Notes under the pieces: generated by a model | Databases searched by the model: none | What the model was told of the DNA's origin: nothing | The model's input: only the letters and a program-made list of their open reading frames with translations | Assembly (NCBI RefSeq): GCF_049243985.1 | Contig: NC_135377.1 | Coordinates: forward strand, 31,139,255-31,203,254 | From: Paroedura picta | Taxonomy: Eukaryota; Chordata; Lepidosauria; Squamata; Gekkonidae | DNA length: 64,000 bases | Direction: 5' to 3' | Translations under genes and position numbers: made by a program | In this document: positions 41,946 through 53,250 of the stretch, piece by piece | Layout of the letters: every line of letters starts with the position of its first letter | Numbering within the stretch: position 1 is the first letter of the stretch

Positions 41946-44787
41946 CACATCAAATTCATCTACCTCCCTGTTCTGGTTTCTCTTCAAATCATATAAATCT
42001 TTCAGCTTTTACTAAAGATAGAGGCAAGCAGGTTGCAAGCTGAACCTGAAGGTTTTCAAGATACCCTAATAGTAACAGTATAAACTGCTTGAATAATATC
42101 TGAAATATCCTTTTGTTTATACTTGCCCCATTTTCCTTCATTTGACTCTACCACACGCGGTCATAAATTCAACCCAATGTCTTTAATTTAGCCCACATCA
42201 ACACTAAATTTGAATGTATTTTTTGTTCTGAGACAATAGCTGTATCTGTCATAAACGGCCTACTAGCGGCATCTGTTGAGATGAACAGACTGTATCACGT
42301 TTGGACTACACTGAAATACCCCACATGGAATTACCACCCAGAGACCCAGCATGAGCTACTAAACACATCAGAAAATTATTTCTGCTATTAAATAAAACAT
42401 CAAGGTTTTAAGCCAGTCTTCTTTGGCAGTCAGAGGGAAAGCTACTGGTAAATATAATGTGAATTCCCCTTCTTCCTTCTTCTCCAGCAAACATTTCCAT
42501 CATTGTGGTATATAATGCTTTGAACAAGACTGTAAATGCTCTGGTGGTCGGAATGCTCAGTTCATTCTACCAGGGCCCCTCTTCCTGTTCCATTGCCATC
42601 TGTACACATTCGCATAAATAGTGTGTAAGATAAGGCCGGCAGTTATTGCATTGTGATAGCATGACGTGCTTAAATGTTATTTCATACAACTCGGCATTTA
42701 GCACAGTTGTGCTGTAAGAAAAGGGTCCTGATGCATGATCCCAGAATCTAGTGTTAATCTTTCCAGCATTTGTAATGAATAACACTCTCCAAAGTAATAA
42801 CATTTCTGCTCTTCATGTTTGTGATACCAATTCAGTCTGGGGTGGGGCGGGATCATAATCTCTGCTTCTGTTAAACACATTGCTGAATAGCAGTACAATT
42901 CTAAGGCCTTTAGGTAGGTTATTATTAATAAAACGTATCTACTTTGCCTCGACAATCAAATGTTTATTTGGCTGGAAAGGAACCAATTGACTCGGTTTAT
43001 TTCCGGACTTGGTTGGGACTCCGTTTCTGTATTATTGCCCAGTGCTGGCACCAGCAGGTATAAATATATCCGCGGTATCTATTCTAGAGATGATTTACTC
43101 TTGCTTACAAATTCTTCTTTCCCTTAGGAAAAATACAAACTTATGACATGGAGCCATGGAGTCAGGGCTGGAGAATTTCAAACTTCAACAGCACCATTCC
43201 CCACAAAACAAACCATGTTCTACTGGAATGGTTTGGGGACCTCGCCCCCCCCCCCCATTAGATGTTCCCATTTGTAATAGCAGCTAAAAAAGATATCACA
43301 AACAACAAGTTGTTTTTACAATCTGTAGATCCAAGGACGGGGGGGGGGGGAGTAGGAGGCAGGGTTTCACGAAGTCTCCATGTTAACGGCTTTGTTTTCT
43401 ATTCCAGAAAGCATAACTTGTTTTATGACCAGTGATGTGTGTAGAGATTTGTCTTGGAAGTGCTGGATATCAAGTTACAAAAGGATACATTAATTTCATT
43501 ATGCCATAATGATCCATGAAAGGCTGAAAAGAAGGAAAATGTATTGTTATTGTTGTGGTGGTGGTGGTTTGAAAAGTGGCGGGAGCTTCAGTATTAGCTA
43601 CTACTAATTTGTTTGTTTACGCCAACAAGCAATTGGCTTTAATGTATTTACTGATTTTAACATAGCTGACTGCCTGGTGCTACAATAATCTTAAATAATA
43701 AATCAGCATAAAGATACAAAATGATCACAATCCGACACAGTAACAGGCATGCTTAAACGCACTGGAATTTGAGCATGCCTAACTTCTTATTGGATTGTGG
43801 CCAGTAAATACACATGGCTTTTGCCAATCTTGCCATATTTGGGTTTGATTCACACGATATAAATGGGCAGAATTAAATGCATCTACTAATAATCCACAGC
43901 ATACTTTGCAAAGATATAGGAGACGAACAAAATGGTTATTCCACATGGAAAGAAAACACCATTTCTCTCAAAGTGTTTTAGAGCGTGGACAGCTGGGCAT
44001 ATTCGCTTTCTTACAAGGAAAAAAGAATGTAACTGAATCACTTAACATTATTGTGAACATGAAAACATGAAACAAAATTATTGATCCAAGAATTCACTGA
44101 AGAAAAGAATCCAGATATATACGGGTAATTTTGATTTTTTTTTAAAAGGTACATGAGTTGTTTATTTGGAGAGAGCCATAGCTTGGCACTTTAGCCTTTG
44201 CATGCAGTACGCAAGCATACATGAAAGCAAGTGTTATTTGTGTTGTTAATTTTACATTATGCCCACTTTAATTGCATCAGCTGCTAAACAGAGCTAGGAA
44301 TAATGGCATGTAAAAGGAAGATGGCAATAATCTTCAGCAGGCTTCTCTATAATGGAGGAGCCTAATTAATTTAGCCATGCAGCCTTCCATAATGGCTGCA
44401 CTTTATCATTTCCACAGACGGAGCTTGAAGGAATTAACAGTGCTGAATCCACCCCATCCCCCAACAGACATCTCTGCCTGTGTTTAACCAATGACTGCAG
44501 CTTTTAAAAGATGCACTGTTTTGCCAAGTCAAGCATTTGTAAAGGCTGATGGAACTTCTATGATTGCAGAGAGAAGGACTGGGAGGCCTACATTTTTCAG
44601 GTTTCATTTGCTAATGCAGCATAGGCCAGAGTTGAACTTACTCACTTGCTTCTGCCCAGTCTTCACAGTGCCTTAAGTTTCAGGTCCCTATGCAACTGTT
44701 TCAGTGCCACTGAGGAACAAATTGATCCTTTAACTTTGCAGAAAAACTCCTAGTGGGCTGCTGAATCAGTAAGACCACTGGCAGTTT
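41946..44787. other. Long mostly unique region
   Basis: No gene recognised. Poly(C) at about 43246-43256 and poly(G) at 43339-43350. 42960-43130 and 44200-44460 have even composition, and the latter holds several TAATTA/AATTAA homeodomain-type cores; both are candidates for conserved non-coding elements. Confidence 0.5.
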
Positions 44788-44962
44788 GGGTTGCCAGATG
44801 TGGCCTGGAGATAACCCATAATTACAAGATCACATCCTTTGGAGAAAATGGGTACTCTGGAAGATGAAGTGTGTGACATTATAATCTGCTAAGGCTCCTC
44901 TCCTTTATGGGGTCTGCCAACAAAACTCCAGAAATTTTCCCACCTGAAGTTAGCCAATGGTA
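44788..44962 (+). mobile_element. MITE family A, shortened copy
   Basis: 'gggttgccagatgtggcctg', 'gagataacccataattacaa', 'ttggagaaaatgggtactct', 'ctccagaaattttcccacct' and the end 'gaagttagccaatgg'. Order as in plus copies; the ends are worn. Confidence 0.8.
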
Positions 44963-45049
44963 ACGCTGTAGAGTTCTCCCAATTCCTGCCCAGCTGGTGG
45001 TGGCATTGGAAGAGAGACACATAAGCTTCAGTGTCTGCTGTCACTGATG

Positions 45050-45515
45050 CTGCAGCCCTCATCCAAGCAGAGTGTCCCATGTGGATCTGCCAGCATTGCA
45101 TGGATGGTGCAGCTGGGCTTGCCTCTGAGCTATGTTACCATCACAGACCATCCTTGGCCTCTCCATCCATTCCTGTTTTATTATTCTTGTTGGAACTATC
45201 ATCTTTCTGCAGGGCCTGTAAGATGGAACTCTTTTGCCTGGCATATGGTTGAGGCCAGAGCAGAGCCCAGGTTCCATCCAAGATCCATTGGACAGTTTTT
45301 CTCTCCTTGCTCTCTTATGGAACTAACGTCTGACCTCTCTCTGAACAAGCGAGGAGAGTCATAGAATAGAATGCCATCTTTTTATTGCAATAATGGGTAC
45401 TTATGGGGTTTTATGTGATTTACTGTGATTTTATATTTTATTGTGAACCAGTGTGAGACCTTTTGGCGAACAGTGGTATATAAATCCAACTATAAACAAA
45501 CAAACAAACAAATGA
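45050..45515 (+). mobile_element. L2-like LINE 3' end
   Basis: 'tctgcagggcctgtaagatg', 'gaactcttttgcctggcata' and 'tggttgaggc' match the C-terminus 'FRRACKMELF ... LVEA' also seen at 47.7 kb. The 3' UTR 'attgtgaaccagtgtgagac' and 'gtggtatataaatccaacta' ends in CAAA repeats (45499-45512). 5'-truncated. Confidence 0.82.
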
Positions 45516-45539
45516 ATGAATAGTAGCCTGAAAGTCCAT

Positions 45540-45865
45540 TGCACCCAGGAATGCAACAGGTGCTGGCAGTGGGGCCCCCTGATGATGATGGCGCCACCCT
45601 ATTTTTGTGTTCCAGTGGCGGTGTGGGCGATGCCCCCACAGCCAGCTGGCCAGGCGGCCGGGTCGAGCGGTGGGCCACGGGAGTGGCGTCCCTGGTGGCC
45701 AGGGAGAATCTGGGTGTGAGGCTGTGAACATGCCTTGCAGCCAGCTTCCGGGAGTGGGCGCTCCAGGGGCCAGCCCAATCTGGGCAAGCCCAGCAAGCGA
45801 TGTCCGGACACCCAGACGTGCGTCTTGGACATCGCTCCTCCCACATTGGCTCTCCCGGAATATTA
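45540..45865. repeat. GC-rich CpG-dense palindromic segment
   Basis: Strong shift to GC with many CpG, packed between two L2 3' ends in opposite orientation. It contains inverted repeats: agcgatgtcc at 45796-45805 with ggacatcgct at 45827-45836, and cttccgggag near 45748 with ctcccggaat near 45850. Frames up to 144 codons are open on both strands, as expected from composition. Unclassified; possibly a DNA-transposon end or an exapted CpG-rich repeat. Confidence 0.6.
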
Positions 45866-45884
45866 GAGCCACTAATATTTAAAG

Positions 45885-46285
45885 ATTTATTATATTTGTA
45901 TACCACCCTCCCACACTGCTCAGGGCAGTGAACATAATATGCAATACAATAATAGTAAAAATTATTCTCATTAAGATTTAAAACATTTTACTTTAACTGT
46001 TATGAAAAGCATTTAAAAACTGTAACTTAGCAGTTGCTTGGTCATAATCAACTCCATCTCATCTAGATATTCTTCTTCCAGCCTTTCTGCTGGGACATTC
46101 TAGCGGATAAGGCAGTAGATGTTACCAGTTCACTGGCCCCAACCAAAGGTTTGGTGGAAAACTTCATTTTACAGGCCCTGCAGATGTGAACCAGGTCTGT
46201 CAGGGCCCAAATGTCCTCTGGGAGCTCATTCCACAAGTAGTGGCCTCTTGTTATGTGAAAAATATAATGGACCAACTCTTAACTT
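45885..46285 (-). mobile_element. L2-like LINE 3' end
   Basis: 3' UTR complement 'tttgtataccaccctcccac' and 'actgctcagggcagtgaaca'. The minus frame then encodes YLWNELPEDIWALTDLV and HICRACKMKFSTKPLVGASE, equal to the C-terminus of the copy at 62.9-63.2 kb (WWHDLLEEIQALSEL ... AKPLVGASE). 5'-truncated. Confidence 0.87.
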
Positions 46286-47064
46286 GGCTAGTGCACTCTA
46301 TATAATTGTTTGCACAGTTTTTGAATACAGAACCAAATTAAACAATGATTTTATTATTGACATGAAATGTTTGTATTGTAAGTAGCTATTTCTGTGGGGC
46401 ACATGCATGCATAGTGAGACGAGTTAAAAATAAATCAGCCCTGTGTTCCGGTATTTGTGCTGGCAGCCCCTCCACTGCAGAGATCACCTGCTGTTTTTTG
46501 ACAATTGGGCAGTTGACAAACTATTACTTTCAGCTGTGAATATGCATGTGAAATTTAAGAAATGAGGACTTAATTGCTGACAAAGAATAAAATCTAACCA
46601 AAAAGAGTTGCCAGTTAATGCTTTTACAAGAAAAAAGGAAGTATTTGTTTATCTTATGATACATCTTTGGCTGGGTTTTTATCTATTCTTTGAGATGAAG
46701 GGTAGGATTTTCTTCTATTGTGAATGGAGAAAGTTCATGTAAATTATTTTTTACACTCTCCACTGCTGGCTAAACTCTTCCAAATACTCCTGAGTATTAA
46801 AGGACCTTTAGGAACCGTACAGGAGAAATAATCAGAAACTGACTCTCCACCTCTTGTGTGAGTCATGAAAGAGGTAGTTCAACAGTTGGTTCAACAGTTG
46901 TCTGTATAGCTAAAAAATATGTAAACAATGTTATATACTGGGCAGGATCCAGAAAGCCTCTTGTGCAAACTGGAGGCCATTTAACTCACTCAGGGGTGGA
47001 GTCTCTCATTTCCATGGATACTAGTCTAGGCTTCAGTTTCATGCAAAAATAAGAGCACTGTTTG
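46286..47064. other. Unclassified AT-rich DNA
   Basis: No gene. A small 'gttcaacagttg' tandem pair at about 46878-46902. Confidence 0.5.
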
Positions 47065-47260
47065 TTTGTTCATTCATTCATTTATATCCTGCCACTCCCA
47101 CATAGTGGCTCCTGGTGGGTCATAAATGTCTTACAAAACCCCAGAAAACATAACATTGTAAACCCCATTAAAAGCTAATTAACTCCCCCAGTGGCAACCA
47201 AACTCCCTCCCCCCTCACTCACAGACTATTAGCCACCTCGGGAGGATTGCCAAACAGCCT
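47065..47260 (-). mobile_element. L2-like LINE 3' UTR
   Basis: 'ttcattcattcatttatatc', 'ctgccactcccacatagtgg', 'ctcctggtgggtcataaatg' and 'aaccccattaaaagctaatt' form the complement of an L2 3' end, starting in ATTC/TTCA repeats. Confidence 0.75.
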
Positions 47261-47277
47261 GATATTCTGGTTACCTT

Positions 47278-48290
47278 AGGTTTGCCAACTCTCAGGTGGC
47301 ACCCAAAGATCTCCAACTATTAGATTCATACCAGTCTGGCTCCTGTCCTGGTTATGGGGTGGAGACTGTACTGGTCGCCCTGATGGATGATATCCAGCAC
47401 CAGCTGGACTGGGGCAGTTTGGCCATCCTCATACTTTTGGATCTGTCAGCCACATTTGACATGGTCAATCACAAGCTGTTGGCCCATCACTTCATCATGA
47501 CTGAGATTAGGGGGACCACGCTGAAGTGGTTGGTCTCCTTTCTCCGGAATCGGTCTCAGATTTTCAAGGCTATATGTGGCCTAGTTCTTACCTATCTGAG
47601 AGACAGCTTATCTGTTTATGCCCCCCACAGGGCTGTTCGCTATGCAGGTATGAATTTGCTGGTTGTCCAGGGCCCCTGGGATATTCACCTGCCCTGGCCC
47701 CCTGCCTAGTGGAATGAGTTCCTGGAGGAGCTATGGGCACTGATGGAGCTATCTAGGTTCCACATGGCCTGCAAGATGGAGTTTTTCTCCAGGTGTTTGG
47801 TTGAGGCTGCGGAGAGGGGAGGGGGTGACTGGAGTTTCAAACTGGGGTCCTGCTCTACCCTAAGCATTTCTATATTGAATACAGAAGATGAAGACCCAGA
47901 GTTACATCACTAGGATCATAATATTGGTCCTTGGTTGGGATCAACTGAGTCGGTTGGAGAATATGAGTTATACCGCCATCTTCATAACTGTTTTGATATT
48001 GTGGATAATGTTATTTTAATGGCTTTTTTGGGTTACTCTGTTCTGTTGTTCTATTTTGTAAGCTGCCTCAAAGTGACATTTGTCAAGAGGGGTGGGGTAT
48101 AAATCTAAGAATAAATAAATAAATACTGATCTCCAGACGATCAAGATCAGTTCCCCCAGGAGAAAATGGCTGCTCTGGAGCATGGACTCTATAGCATTCT
48201 GAAATGCTGAGATCCCTCTCCTCCCCATACCTTGCCCTTCCCAGGTTCCACCCCCAAAATCCCCACCCCAACTCAATGCCAGCAACCCCC
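47278..48290 (+). mobile_element. MITE family A split by an L2 insertion
   Basis: Left part 47278-47325 begins 'aggtttgccaactctcaggt' and ends 'agatctccaactatta'. The continuation at 48124 starts 'ctgatctccagacgatcaag' and runs through 'caggagaaaatggctgctct', 'actctatagcattctgaaat' and 'ccaccccaactcaatgccag' to 'caaccccc'. The two parts join in the family's normal order, so the LINE between them came later. Confidence 0.82.
47326..48123 (+). mobile_element. L2-like LINE with RT fragment and 3' end
   Basis: The plus frame reads QSGSCPGYGVETVLVALMDD, then ILLDLSATFDMVNHKLL (the RT motif 'LLDLSAAFDTVDH') and LKWLVSFLRNRSQ. The middle RT blocks, including the Y/F-ADD catalytic motif, are missing; after an internal deletion near 47600 come WNEFLEELWALMELSRFHMA and CKMEFFSRCLVEAAE, and a 3' UTR with 'gctgcctcaaagtgacattt' and TAAA repeats. 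Inserted into MITE family A. Confidence 0.9.
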
Positions 48291-49629
48291 AATTCAACTG
48301 GATTAAACCAGTGGTCAATTGAGTCCAGCATTTTATTTCACATAATACCTAGAAAATTTCCCTGCAGGGCCAAGAAACACAGCATAGAAGGGAAGACATC
48401 CCCCAACAGATATTGCATCTAGAGTTCTGTTCAGAGGATTATGGCATCTTACATCCCGAATGTACTGCAGCCTATGTTTCATCCAGCAGTCATAAGAGCC
48501 CTTACTCTGAAGAGTGACCAGGGGAGTTGCACAAGGGCTACTGTGTAGGGTTATCAAAATCACTTTTGCAAACTCACTCCATCATAATTGTCTAGGATCA
48601 ACATATTTATACCTAATTCTAAAGAATAAGTTGGATTCTCAGAACTATGAACTGAGTTCTACTCATGTGGATAGGCTTTTCTGTCTCCTCTGCTCATTGG
48701 AACCCATTTTGATGTCTCAAAAGTTGCTCCTAAGATTCTTAAATTGGAGACTATCTCTTATGAGAATGAAAATTCCATCTGCTCTGGATCCTGTCCAATA
48801 TGTCAAATTGTCTATTGTTCAATAATAGTTGTTGAACCTATTATAGGTCCATAAGTTGTACAGAGGCATTGTAAATTTGAATTTTACTTCCATGTTTATA
48901 TGCCAAATTAATGGTCATGTATGGTTGGTGCCCTGTTTCACTTAAAATATCCATAATTCATACTTTGTTGTTCTCAAATATTAAAAACTCAGGAACATTC
49001 CTTTAGAAATCTTGCTGCATTGCCTAGTTTCCATATACTGTGGAGGTTTCTTCAACCCAAAGAGCTAGAAATGTAATTTTTAAAGGAAAATTTTTGAAAT
49101 GCTCATGGCAACCAGAGCAAAGCATGTAAGTGCTTTAAAGCATGCAAATAAAAGGGCAATTGTAAATGTTGTCCACCCTGAACAAATGTGTTCCATTCTC
49201 AGGAATGTCATGTCCTCTTATTTCCTCATTGGGGTTGTCATTACAGAAAGGCACTTCGCCTTCTTGCCTACACTGAATTTTATATGCTACGTTATTGTTC
49301 CCTCAGCCAATTTAAAGGGCTCCTACTGGAGTTCTTGACAGTCTGCTTTGGTCTTCACTATCATGTATTAATAAGTCTGGGGTTTGGTAGGCACAAACTA
49401 GACATTCTCAGTAATGAACAGCTCTTCAGACAAATTCCAAACACCGAACAGGGAACAGAGGAACAACACTGACTTATATACAATTTGGCTGGCCTGCCAA
49501 AGAACCTGATTGATCTGAAATGGCACCAGTTCATTGGTCCTTAAGTTCTTGCAACAAGAGTCACTGATATTATGTGTTAGAATCCTTCATTTGCATGTGA
49601 GGCAGCAGCAGTATTGAGTCCACATATAT
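48291..49629. other. Unclassified DNA
   Basis: No gene or repeat recognised. Confidence 0.5.
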
Positions 49630-49795
49630 AACATGTATAATTTGGCATCATCTGCAAACGTGGGCATACTCACTCTCTATTCCAAATCACTTATGAACAA
49701 ATGACCCCCCCCCCACTCACTTCTGCAAACTTGGTCACTACAGGGCTCACCCCCAATTATAAATCACTTATGAGCAGATTACCTCACATCTTCAT
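49630..49795 (-). mobile_element. CR1-like LINE RT fragment, present twice in tandem
   Basis: 'ggcatcatctgcaaacgtgg' to 'caaatcacttatgaacaaat' is the complement of the CR1 block LFINDLE...VAKFADDTKL. A related segment follows at about 49720-49785 ('cttctgcaaacttggtcact', 'ataaatcacttatgagcaga'). Two adjacent degenerate copies of the same ~60-bp block, separated by a C-run. Confidence 0.65.
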
Positions 49796-50689
49796 CACAT
49801 GGTGAAAGTCAATAATCTGCCGCTGCCATTTTGCTGCCTCTGACCGTTCATCCCCCCCAAGTCCGACATCTTTTTGCATTATAATGGGTGCTATGGACTT
49901 ACCCATGCCACCGTTTGGCAGGTGGAGGGCGGGGGGAAAGAGCGGTGACTCACACCACGGTACCTGGGTAGTACACGGCAGCAGCAATGTACACAGATCA
50001 GGAGGCGGGGCATGACCATCTTATTAGGATGGCGGTTGGCTCCTTCCCGCCTCTTTGCCAGCAATACAGGCAAGTATCCCACCTACCTTCCCTGTATTGC
50101 TGTTATTATGGTTGTTGTTGCATATATTTTGTCACAGTGTATGTTGTACAAGAGAATGCACCTGTTGTTAGGGGAGCTGGTGTGCGATCGGCTCCCCGTG
50201 ATGAATGCAGGCCTCCTTAAAGGGGAGCTGGTAACGAGCTGCAAGCTGACCTGGTGGGGTGGGCTTGAGTAGCTAATTCATGACCAGATGGCTCAGGAGG
50301 TAACCAAAGAGGTTGCACCCTTTGGCCCTCCAACTTGGGTCGTCTCCCATAATTAGGATAATCCAACAATTGAGACCCATATTCCCAGCAGGGGAAATTG
50401 ATGGGCTCCCCGTTGGTTGACATGCAGTAGGGCAGTCAGTGGACTGCATAGGTCAGGTGCATTCCTCTTGTTGCCCCAACCCTCTGCTTTGGGTGTTCAT
50501 TAATAAAGCTGTAGCCATTTAAAAACTAACAAAAGATTGAGTCGCTCTTCTTTTCTCCATAAACTGGCCTCTTACCTGCCAATCTGATTCCACTTTTAAA
50601 AAATTGTCAGTCAGTCCTCCCCGCCCCCCCACACACACACTGGCTGCTCTCCTAAATTAAATAATCATGAATAGAACAAATCATAGAAA
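49796..50689. other. Unclassified block, GC-richer; possible retroelement end
   Basis: 49960-50540 has mixed, CpG-containing sequence with the short repeated phrase 'aggggagctggt' (50168 and 50222) and an AATAAA signal in 'tcattaataaagctgtagcc' near 50500. These recall a terminal region of an LTR-type fossil, but no partner repeat is present. If so, it is a solitary broken relic. 49920-50040 lacks any recognised gene. Confidence 0.3.
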
Positions 50690-51005
50690 CTGGGTTCATT
50701 TTATCACAGAATGTAGATCTGAGAGGTTGGCATATGATGCTTAGCCCTATCACCTGGCCACAGATTTGGGTGGGTAATTTGGCTGGCCACAGGTTAACAG
50801 ATAGAGCTGGGTATCATCTGTGTATTGGTGACACCATAGTCCATGTCCCCAGACAAGCTGAGATAGAAGGTGCATAAAGATGTTGGATAATATTAGGGAG
50901 AGAATTGCACCTTGTGGTACTCCATACTGGACTTCGCAGCAGCGTGATCCTTCCTCCCCAATAGCCTTCTGTGCCCAGCCATAGAGGAAGGAGACCAGCT
51001 ACTGT
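50690..51005 (-). mobile_element. L2-like LINE, RT catalytic-region fragment
   Basis: The complement of 'gatagagctgggtatcatct' and 'gtgtattggtgaca' encodes CHQYTDDTQLY, the L2 RT catalytic block (usually CHQYADDTQLY), preceded by GVPQGAILS-type sequence from 'gcaccttgtggtactcc' and an upstream SFLYGWAQKA-like segment. The catalytic Asp pair is kept, but the element is a fragment. Confidence 0.85.
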
Positions 51006-51094
51006 AACGCTGTGTCAGTGACACATTGAGCTAAAAATAGCTGAATTATCTTCACTAAAATAAAAAGTAGTTAGCAGGAGCAACTTGGGAACCA

Positions 51095-51240
51095 ATATGA
51101 CAATAAAATATCCAAAATGGACTTGTATAGAGTCTTTTATCTTCAGTAATTTTTTATTCTTTATAATTTCACACAAGTCCCGCGCGTTTCGCCTTATAGC
51201 TTTTTCAAGGGACAATGGTTTTCATATTTTAGGACCAACT
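51095..51240 (-). mobile_element. Penelope-like/'cgcgtttcgcc' repeat with hammerhead-like core
   Basis: Minus strand 51213-51177 reads gtccc, ttgaaaaagc, tataaggcgaaacgcg, c, gggac. The outer gtccc/gggac pair perfectly, a short inner GC/GGC stem is followed by GAAAC, and the 5' side resembles CUGANGA. 'Cgcgtttcgcc ... tcaaggg' repeats are widespread in amphibian and reptile genomes; the link to Penelope-like retroelements, which are known to carry hammerheads, is inference. Confidence 0.5.
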
Positions 51241-51399
51241 TCAACTTGTCTTGACAGAGTATAAGGTCATGCTAACAATAGCTAAATGTAGCTTGTGGTG
51301 CTTGCTCTCCAGTGCATCTATATTTCTCTATATTTGATTCGTCACTGGGACCCACCCCTCCCAGTTAATTATTTTAGCAGGAGCAACTTGGCAATTGAA

Positions 51400-51640
51400 G
51401 AAGAGTTGTTTCTTATATGCTGCTTTTCTGTACCAGAAGGAGTCTCAAAACAGCTTCCAATCACTTTCCCTTTCCTCTCTCACAATAGACAACCTGTGAG
51501 GTAGATGAGAGAGCCCTGATATTACTGCTTGGTCAAAACAACTTTATCAGGGCCGTGGTGAACCCACGGTCACCCAGCATGTGGGGAAACAGGGAATCAA
51601 ACCCTGCTTGCCAGATTATGAATCTGGCAACTCCAGAACA
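51400..51640 (-). mobile_element. MIR/CORE-like SINE
   Basis: 'gaagaagagttgtttcttat', 'gaaggagtctcaaaacagct', 'acaacctgtgaggtagatga', 'tttatcagggccgtggtgaa' and 'aatcaaaccctgcttgccag' reproduce the complemented SINE order. The A-box end is eroded. Confidence 0.88.
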
Positions 51641-53250
51641 ACAACAACAAGCTGTAATACAAGGCTACTTTTCTGACATTAATGGGAACCCAGTGTTGTG
51701 GGTATCAATGGTAGTACTCACAGCACTTTTCTGGCCATAAACTCCATTGAATAGACATGCATTGAGAAGACCTGCATAAGCTTGTTTCCATAATATTGAA
51801 CTTAGATATGGGTTAAACAAGTTCAAATCCCTTCATGGTTATGAAATGCTCTGGATGACACCATATCATCTTCTGTTCCACTTCACTCTAAAGTTTTAAA
51901 CTCTGGTTTAAAAGATTTGAAGTCATCATGCTGGCATTGCCCACAAGGTGTAGCAGTTCTTTCATAAAAGGCCCCTTTAGACATAGCATTAATAATATGG
52001 GATTTGCTTGTCTGTGATGATTGTCCACATGACTGTAGTCTTTGTGCAAATGTAACAATGTGATCCGCGGGGCATTTCTTGTACAACAGATCTGCATGCT
52101 GTCTCCCAAGCAGTTGCTGATCAGTCTCACTCATGACACTAGTCCTACGTATACATTTTCAATATTCAGATGTCACAGTCTCAGAGGAAATCACTGTGGA
52201 GTAGTTCCCACACAACTTGTGTATGTGTCTATTATATGACTAAGATTGTTGGAGGACAGTTCCAAAATGTCATAAGTGCCATTATCAGAAAAAAAGAGAA
52301 GCTACTGCCTGTGTATAGAAGAGTGACTTCACTGGAGCAAATTAGTGAAGCTTCTGAGAAGTTTAAAAACCCAAACTAGGCAATTGGTTAGTGCTTGCCT
52401 TTTGGTTTAGCCTGATGGAGTAAGAGCGTTGGCTCTGCCCATAGCAGAATCTGGGAAATTCCTTGAAAACCAATATAAGTAAGTGAGAGTTCTCCATCAT
52501 TAGAACAACTTCTAAAGCAAAGGTGACCCAGGTCCAAAAGGAATGACAAACAGCCTTAGATTCATGGGAGTTCTGCCTGTTCCTGCTTCCCTACGATTCA
52601 TTTAGATCAAAATCTTTTCAAACAAATTGGAGGGACTATGCCCTTCTGAAGCTGTCTGCCACAGTCCACTTGATTTCATGCCAATAAGCATTATTCAGTG
52701 CAGTGTGATAATTGAGAAGTAAAAAATGATGCTTTTCAAAATATGGCATCTCAGTCAGAATCATTAACATGGTCTTCTTGCAATTTGGAAAAGTAGGGGA
52801 AATGCCAGCTATATATATTTTTTAAAATATATATTTTTATACGAAATAAATAAACTTTATTGGACAAGTGTGTCTTTCTAAATGGGAGAATATTTGGATC
52901 TCCTCTGAAAATTAATAAAAAATAAGAAAAGCTTGACAAGCCATAACAACTGATGTTTATCTCCCATATTATACTCTTCATTATCCACCTAACTAGAAAA
53001 CCCCCATGACTTTATGCAGTTTATAAAAGCCACAGGCATTTTGGCATCTCCTCTTTTCCGTATTCCAATATATTCATGGATTGGCAATAGACTGACTGAC
53101 TCCAAAACATTTTAAAAGTCTGCTTTTGACAACTTGGTTTGGATGTAGGAGAAACAAACTTAATGGGATGCCAACAGTGAACATGTTTAGCCATATAGCA
53201 TGCATACATACATACCACACGGTATGAGATCCATGGATGATACCTTACTG
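51641..53250. other. Unclassified AT-rich DNA
   Basis: No gene or repeat recognised; AT-rich with TA-rich string at about 52810-52840. Confidence 0.5.

Noticed and set aside
47296-47709. Reverse transcriptase gene
   Set aside because: Lacks the catalytic block and is joined across an internal deletion to the LINE 3' end; a dead L2 fragment.
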